DNA from: Astropecten irregularis
Taxonomy: Eukaryota; Echinodermata; Asteroidea; Paxillosida; Astropectinidae
Assembly: GCA_963971285.1 (NCBI GenBank)
Contig: OZ020246.1
Location: forward strand, 16,909,217-16,973,216
Length of the DNA: 64,000 nt
Reading direction: 5' to 3'
Below are positions 58,398-64,000 of this stretch, in pieces (position 1 is the first letter of the stretch; each line of letters opens with the position of its first letter). The position numbers and the translations under genes are program-made. A model generated the notes under the pieces. It did no database searches, was not told where the DNA came from, and saw nothing but the letters and a program-made list of their open reading frames with translations.

Positions 58398-58542
58398 TGG
58401 CTTCAAGTTCACGAAGCCCTACGATCGTTCGTAACTCGAGTTACGAAGGATATCCCATCGTATCCTACGTAAAGGACTGCAATGCTTCACAAGTCCTACG
58501 ATTGATAGTAAGTTACGATGAGTTTGGTGAAATAGACCGCCG
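58398..58542. repeat. Family A palindromic MITE, copy A16
   Basis: Interior standard (cgaagccctacgatcgttcg, agttacgatgagtttggtg); both terminal pentamers are decayed. Confidence 0.85.
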
Positions 58543-59522
58543 GGACATAATTATTGAATCTGAGACAACATAAACATCTTCGCTTATGCTGGATCCTGAC
58601 AGATATACCAAGGAAATTCACAGATATTATAATTAGGTATAGAAAATAATTTGGTATTTGCAAGAAATTATCTCGGTTTGATTGACAGTGCGGGTTGAAT
58701 GCATGGGCAAAACAACGGGATGATACGCACCGTGCACTGGTCACGGTACGCGCCATTGTAAAGCAATACCCTACCCGGTGCTGCGACGGGCCGGGAGCCG
58801 GTCCAGTCCGGTCTCAGCATCCCCGAGCCCAGGTTTATATCTACAACGCCATCGTGACTGATTTAATTAATCGTGATTGGGACAGGCAACATGAAACCTT
58901 GAAGACAAGCTAGTCATCGGTCTCGGCAGGCCTAGATGACCTCCAAGAATGTTATCGAAAGAGAAATACCGCACATTATTAAAACATAAGAAAAAAGATT
59001 TAATAAAAATAGAGATGGGGAAATCTTAAAATGGCGACCCTGAAATAATACTACAATTATATAAGCATGTTCTTGTCATAATATTAGGCTACCTTTTAAT
59101 AATCATGTAATAAGGTAGACCTACATACGGGAGTATGTATTATGTTTACAATGTTTCTTAGACATTACTTTGCGATGTTACAGCGCCTGCCGAATGATAA
59201 GAAATTGAACCATCGGACGAATGATTACAGCATGTTTGGATTTGAAATTACTTCTCTCGCTCAAGAAAACATCTCACGGAAATTATTTCAATAATTCCGT
59301 GAGCATCAAGGACTTTTTGAAGTTGGAAACAAAATTAAAAACTGGCAATGTAAAATGAACACAGAATAGTATCAGGATTTCCACTTATTTCTGCAACAGC
59401 AAATCGGTGCATTGGTGATAGAAATTCTAGAGTGAAGAGAAGAAAAGTTATACGACTTTTCTGGTGAAATGACTTTCGTAAAAGAAATTCGGATAGAGAC
59501 CTCGATAGAAAATAAACAGAAC

Positions 59523-59880
59523 TTAAAGGTATTATCATACTTTGGTAGTATACCAAAAATACAAAAACCATCACAGATCTTTAACGTACAGGTTATAAAG
59601 ACGGTGATGGTAGAAACATACTGTTAACATTCTTCTGCCTGAAATGCTGTATTTATCCAGATATTAGTACAACCAATTGCCCCAAATAGTTTTGATCTCA
59701 GGGAGATCAAAACTCCTGTAAATAGATATGAAAACACCGTGAACGTTTTTCACTGTTTTCTTAAAAAGTGGGCACAGTAGGCCTATGGGACTGAAAATGA
59801 CTTGTACTGTATCTCTTTTTTTTGTGCAGATGAATCTGCATTTCTTTCACAAAGAACCAAAGTATGATATTACCTTTAAT
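59523..59880 (+). repeat. Family R MITE, copy R14
   Basis: Complete copy, TTAA-aggtattatcatacttt to caaagtatgatattacct-TTAA. Confidence 0.88.
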
Positions 59881-59948
59881 AAATAAAATAGTATATTCTC
59901 AATTATTAAGTCTCAATTCACGTATAATTTCTGATAAATGTAGGTTTC

Positions 59949-60089
59949 AGGGGTCGATTTCACCAAACTTATGGTTACTATCAATCGTAGGCCTTATGAG
60001 TCATTGCGGCCCCACGTAGAAGGATACGATGGGGTATCCTTCGTAACCCGCGTTTCGATTGATCATAGGGCTTCGTGAAATCGGCCCCG
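59949..60089. repeat. Family A palindromic MITE, copy A17
   Basis: CAG before gggtcgatttcacc; the right end is gtgaaatcggccc with no matching CAG after it. The centre has agaaggatacgatgggg. Confidence 0.85.
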
Positions 60090-61144
60090 ACTGTTTTTGA
60101 CAAAGTTAGATATAGCACACCCATTATACACGTAGCAAAAATGCACAATTTATTACAGTACCCGTCGCACGACCTATAGGCCTACTGTACACAGAGAACC
60201 TTGACCTGGGCCGTGGAACAGGGCAAGATTATTCGGTTATCAATTTTGAAACAGTATATACCCCCAAATCTTTGAAACAAAAATCCAGAGGGATTTTGGC
60301 CTGGGGCGTTAGACCTTTCAACTAAAAGCACAGACGTGTAATCGTATAGGTTAAGTTAATTACATACATGGATTGTGTATAATATTCCCATTGGAGATAC
60401 ATGTACAAACTCAATTACTGAGGAGGTAGGTTGCATATTCTGTGTGTTTATTTAAGAGAGAATTTCATTTTGCTTTTACATTCCTGTTTTTTACATTCTT
60501 GTTTTCTAAATGCACATCGTAGCATGTGAACATTTTAATGAAAATCGATTTGAATGTTGGAGTCTCCCTATGGAGTACGTGCAAATTCATGTTGTTTTTA
60601 ATTCCCTTTGCTGCAACCGGTTTAATTAGTTTAGTTGCAAATGCAGTTTTCTCCGAATAGGTCAGAATTCCGAAGGGGATTCACAGAAATACTGTTTGTA
60701 AACTTCATTGGAAGTAAGCGTTTAGACATGCACCACGATTTTGTTCTTATCAGTTATGTACTCTGAGCTTTCAATCTATTTGTAATGCAGTCAATGTCCC
60801 AATTTAACATGATGACATTTGCATGCGTTTGTGCGGAGGAATACAGGTGTACGATCATCCATAATGTCCCCGTGTGTTACACTAACAGGATTTTGCAATC
60901 AGGCATTGTCATTGTATATCTCTTCCTTACTCTATGATTAAAGTATGGCAATTTTTCAGGTTGACTTGAATTTCGACCCAGTATGCTTATACAAAACGGT
61001 ATAAGGTCTATTTGCGACAGCGTGGCGACCCAGTAAGTTTTGACCCCATTAATCGGAGAAAATTAGTTGATGAATTAAACAAAAAGGTTTCAAAGTGGAC
61101 AAGTAAGGACGAATTAAGTCAATTGTTATTATAAATAGAGAATA

Positions 61145-61569
61145 CAGCGTGTCCCCAAAAACCCAACACCTTGTCGGGAACCATTATGTAAAAATTGAAC
61201 TGTTTATCATTTCAAGATTCAGGTATATGATACAACCATGTCTTGTACCATTTAAGCACAATCGGGCTGAGACTGGCAAAAATATGACCAATTGAAAGAG
61301 TACTCTTTAAAAACAAATTTGCAGTATTCCTGAATAAGTGGTCAATACACACATAATGTGTATTGAAAGAAAAATGAAAATCTGGTTTTGAGGTTGGGTA
61401 ATTCAGTCTTAGTTTCTTCCCTTAATTTCAGTCCAATTTTGCTCAAATTCTACATGGTGATAGCCAAGACATGGCTGTGTCACATATCTGAATCTTGAAG
61501 TGATAAACAGTTTAATTTTCATATAATAGTTCTCGACACGAAGTGTTGCGTTCTTTTTGCAACACCCTG
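61145..61569. mobile_element. Mariner-like MITE M with long inverted ends
   Basis: The arms (61145-61250 and about 61465-61569) are inverted copies: cagcgtgtccccaaaaaccc versus the inverse of ttttgcaacaccctg, then gaactgtttatcatttcaag versus its inverse. TA stands at each end. The 210-bp centre has no ORF of note. The end type and TA suggest a Tc1/mariner-class non-autonomous element. Confidence 0.8.
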
Positions 61570-61800
61570 TATAAGGCACCTAATATTATATTCATACAGT
61601 TCGTACTTATGACAAATATCATTTAAATTTAGAAGTGCTTTTCGGTTTTTCGGTTTTCGGTCCCAATGTATACTTACATTGAAACATGCTGTTGGTGATG
61701 AGTGTTTGAAAACAAAATGCACAATACACAATCTTCTCAATAAATTTGTACACGGGGTCAATTTGCATTTTTCAAATCATATCACACTTTTTGTTTAGTT

Positions 61801-61910
61801 TTACAAGTAATAAACTGCTGCAAACTGCTTATCAGCCAAACTAATGACCTGAAATTTATAACATGCTTAGAGTCGGGAGGGCCAGACGGGTTTCGATCCT
61901 AGCAGGATAT
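61801..61910 (+). repeat. Family T repeat, copy T4
   Basis: aagtaataaactgctgcaaa at the left, gggccagacgggtttcgatc and ctagcaggat at the right. Confidence 0.8.
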
Positions 61911-62807
61911 TTAATCAATCTTCTCGTTATTGTGTTTCAATTATTCATTGCTTTTGTTTGAAAGTTCTGAGCTACAGGGTTGTTGTAATTGGCAACCTCC
62001 CTTTATACCTCAAGATATGTGTGCCCAACGTTAATGACGTCATCTGCATAATTAGGGTCTATTCCTTATGCATTGTAAAATTCCTGTCCTATTCCAACGC
62101 AATTCAGTGGAAATGTTGGCAGCGGGAATCGCAGCGGGGGTGACAGTTTCCAAAGTAATATGTCAGAGGTGACTACTTGGATGATACCTATACAGGATGA
62201 CAAAGTCCAATGACCGTGGAATGTGATATACAACCTGGTAAACAGAAATCAGGGATGCGTTAATATACAAGAAGTGCTTTACATGTTTTAATTAGCTAGT
62301 GTGGACCTCCCGTCGACTAGAAAGTTCTGTCGCCCTTTTCCCTTCAGGTCTAGAGTGAAAACAATCGTGTTTGTCCCGTGCTGGAGGGCCATTAAGGGAG
62401 CATTAACCTGTCTGAGAACGATGTGCCAAGATGTTGACGTTGACCACTGGGAGGAGTGCTAGTGTTTGTCTGTTGCTCCTCAGTGTGACGTGTATGAGTG
62501 GTGTACCCTCGAGATGAGCTGTACGGTGCGCTGTTCGCTGTGATAATGCCAGCATCGTCTGGTTTCTGCCGCATACATATAGGCCTATTTAATACGAGCT
62601 GTGTCAGCCTGTGTGGTCGCGTAGACGTACGTGCGCGTGACCCATCCAGTATTTTCAAATTTGGCGGGCTGTGACGTCACGACCGTGGTTATTATTATTA
62701 TTATACACTGCGCTAGACTGCGTTTAAATACTGAAGGTTGAACGTTGAAAGTTTCCTTTTGGGTTGATGTTGTTTTGTTTTTGTTTTCAAGGGATAAGTA
62801 GGCCCAG

Positions 62808-63295
62808 GGGTCGATTTCAAGAAGCCCTACGATCAGTCGTGACTCGAGTTACGAAGGATAACCCATCGTATCCTACTTGGTCAATCTATAATCTACAGAT
62901 TGTGGGTTCGAATCCAGCCATGGGTTAATGGTGCTTGCGTCCTTGGGCAAGACGCTTTGTCACCGTATTGCTCCTCTTCACGCAGGTGTAAATGGGTACC
63001 TGCGAGGGTAGAGATGGCTTTGTGGTTTGATTAGCCTCTATGCGCTGAATTCATCAGCCGGGGCTGTATACTCCCCCAGGGAGTTGAGATGGTTTCTGGA
63101 ATGTAAATTATGGCCCGATGGCCTGGGTAATAATTAATTTTGCGCCATGAGCGTCATGCTTAATTGACGGATACCGGCGCATCATAACTTAAGTGTCCAT
63201 TATAATTATTACTATTATGACGTAAGGCTTAAATGCTTCATAAGTCATACGATTGATAGTAAGTTACGATGCGTTTGGTTAAACCGACCCTGTAG
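62808..63295. repeat. Family A palindromic MITE, copy A18, interrupted by SINE S4
   Basis: The left half (62808-62877) stops after catcgtatcctac and the right half resumes at about 63221 (gtaaggcttaaatgcttcat) and runs to the terminus near 63295. The 340 bp between are the SINE S4. Confidence 0.87.
62878..63219 (+). mobile_element. SINE S4 inside MITE A18
   Basis: Plus orientation. The B box ggttcgaatcc is well kept; the A-box region is short or missing. The central and 3' parts match S1 and S2. An extra ~80 bp at the 3' end (tgcgccatgagcgtcatgct onward) ends in an attatt run. Confidence 0.86.
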
Positions 63296-64000
63296 ATTCC
63301 CCAACATGCATTCAGAGGTGAAGGGTTTTCTTATTCTTCGTTTCAATCGATTAGTAATTATCTCTAACCATCCCAAAGCTGATCAAATTATCGGTTCAAA
63401 AGTAAAAAGTAACTACTTGTACATGTATTGAAATTTCCCCGAATTCTCGTAATAAAAGGCAGGACTTGGGCTGGTAAGTACATGTAGAAGTGATGTACGT
63501 CACACGTTTTACCGAGGGCATTAAAGGCACTATGTATTGATTCATGATTTGACGAAGTAAAATAGACACGCAAGTGGGCACAAGGCGTGATAACTTTCAT
63601 GGACGTACGTGATAAATATCACGTAGATATAAATATCACGTAGGTATACGTCATTTACGTGACCACTTTTACGTATATTACATAATAAATAGGTCGATCG
63701 GTCGGTCTAATTTCTTGTGGGTTTGGTTATTTTCTTTCATAGAATTATTAACATGAAATCACTTATTTGTTCACAAAGTAAGAGAACATTTAACAAACAC
63801 TTTTCACCAGAAAATTTAATTTACCTTGGGTGGGACAAAATGTTCCCCGCCGAGTCTACATCAGCTGAATGAAAATATTCCAAATATGATTGTATATTTT
63901 CAAATTGATATATGGATATGAGAGATGAAGATGATGAGATGGAGTATGATTTAATCATGTGCCTCCGTCTCAGAGAGCCTAGCGACAGTCTTTGTTTGAA

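Larger units (their letters stand above)
56638..64000 (+). other. Intron after exon 7, open at the window end
   Basis: I searched for TM5-TM7-like coding segments with a compatible 2-base head and found none. The stretch holds R13, S3, A16, R14, A17, MITE M (61145-61569), T4 (61801-61910) and the SINE-interrupted A18 (62808-63295). Near 63600-63660 a cacgtaNata string recurs four times at short range. The gene almost certainly continues beyond 64000. Confidence 0.7.

Noticed and set aside
63970-64000. Possible receptor exon after ccgtctcag at the window end
   Set aside because: In the required phase it reaches a stop within nine codons and shows no TM5-like hydrophobic run.

Overview
The window looks like genomic DNA of an invertebrate animal, most likely a marine deuterostome such as an echinoderm or hemichordate. 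The reasons are long introns with canonical GT/AG borders, no bacterial-style gene packing, very dense short non-autonomous repeats, tRNA-derived SINEs with an invertebrate-type central domain, and one dispersed gene. The phylum is an inference and the species cannot be named from this sequence.

One protein-coding gene is supported. It lies on the + strand and is present only in part. Seven exons (11319-11505, 24638-24779, 46906-47063, 48074-48251, 50653-50721, 55174-55283, 56420-56637) join in compatible splice phases into 353 uninterrupted codons. The product is an orphan class C GPCR of the GPR158/GPR179 (metabotropic glycine receptor) and insect smog/CG31760 group. Exons 1-2 give the end of the extracellular Cache-like module, exon 3 a Cys-rich EGF-like stalk, exon 4 a Cys cluster plus TM1, exon 5 TM2, exon 6 TM3 and exon 7 TM4 plus extracellular loop 2. 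The signal peptide and early ectodomain must lie upstream of the window, or upstream of 11319 in exons I could not recognise. TM5-TM7 and the C-tail lie beyond 64000. Exon numbers are local to this window. Intron sizes are about 13.1, 22.1, 1.0, 2.4, 4.5 and 1.1 kb, with more than 7.3 kb after the last exon. No second gene, true tRNA, rRNA or autonomous transposon ORF was recognised.

The rest is intronic or flanking DNA filled with interspersed repeats that I grouped by comparing copies inside the window. (i) Four palindromic MITE families (A, B, C, D) share the end signature GGGG(T/C)C(A/G)ATTTCA but have different interiors. Well-kept copies are flanked by a 3-bp CTG or CAG direct repeat, and one nested insertion shows the empty site. 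(ii) Family R has 14 copies, about 350 bp when full length, with AGGTA...TACCT ends inside TTAA; element K has similar ends. (iii) Family E carries GAGCCT-like hexamer ends. (iv) Family F has TIRs around a tgttaccgaaaatgttgac motif. (v) Family T has a conserved core around gatcctagcaggatc. (vi) There are two tRNA-related SINE families. There are also single or paired elements (H, I, J, L, M, P), a 290-bp minisatellite and several GC-rich islands of unknown role. Nested insertions give a partial order of events: D went into E, SINE S went into A, and an unidentified segment went into F. Several MITEs sit within 30-80 bp of receptor exons.
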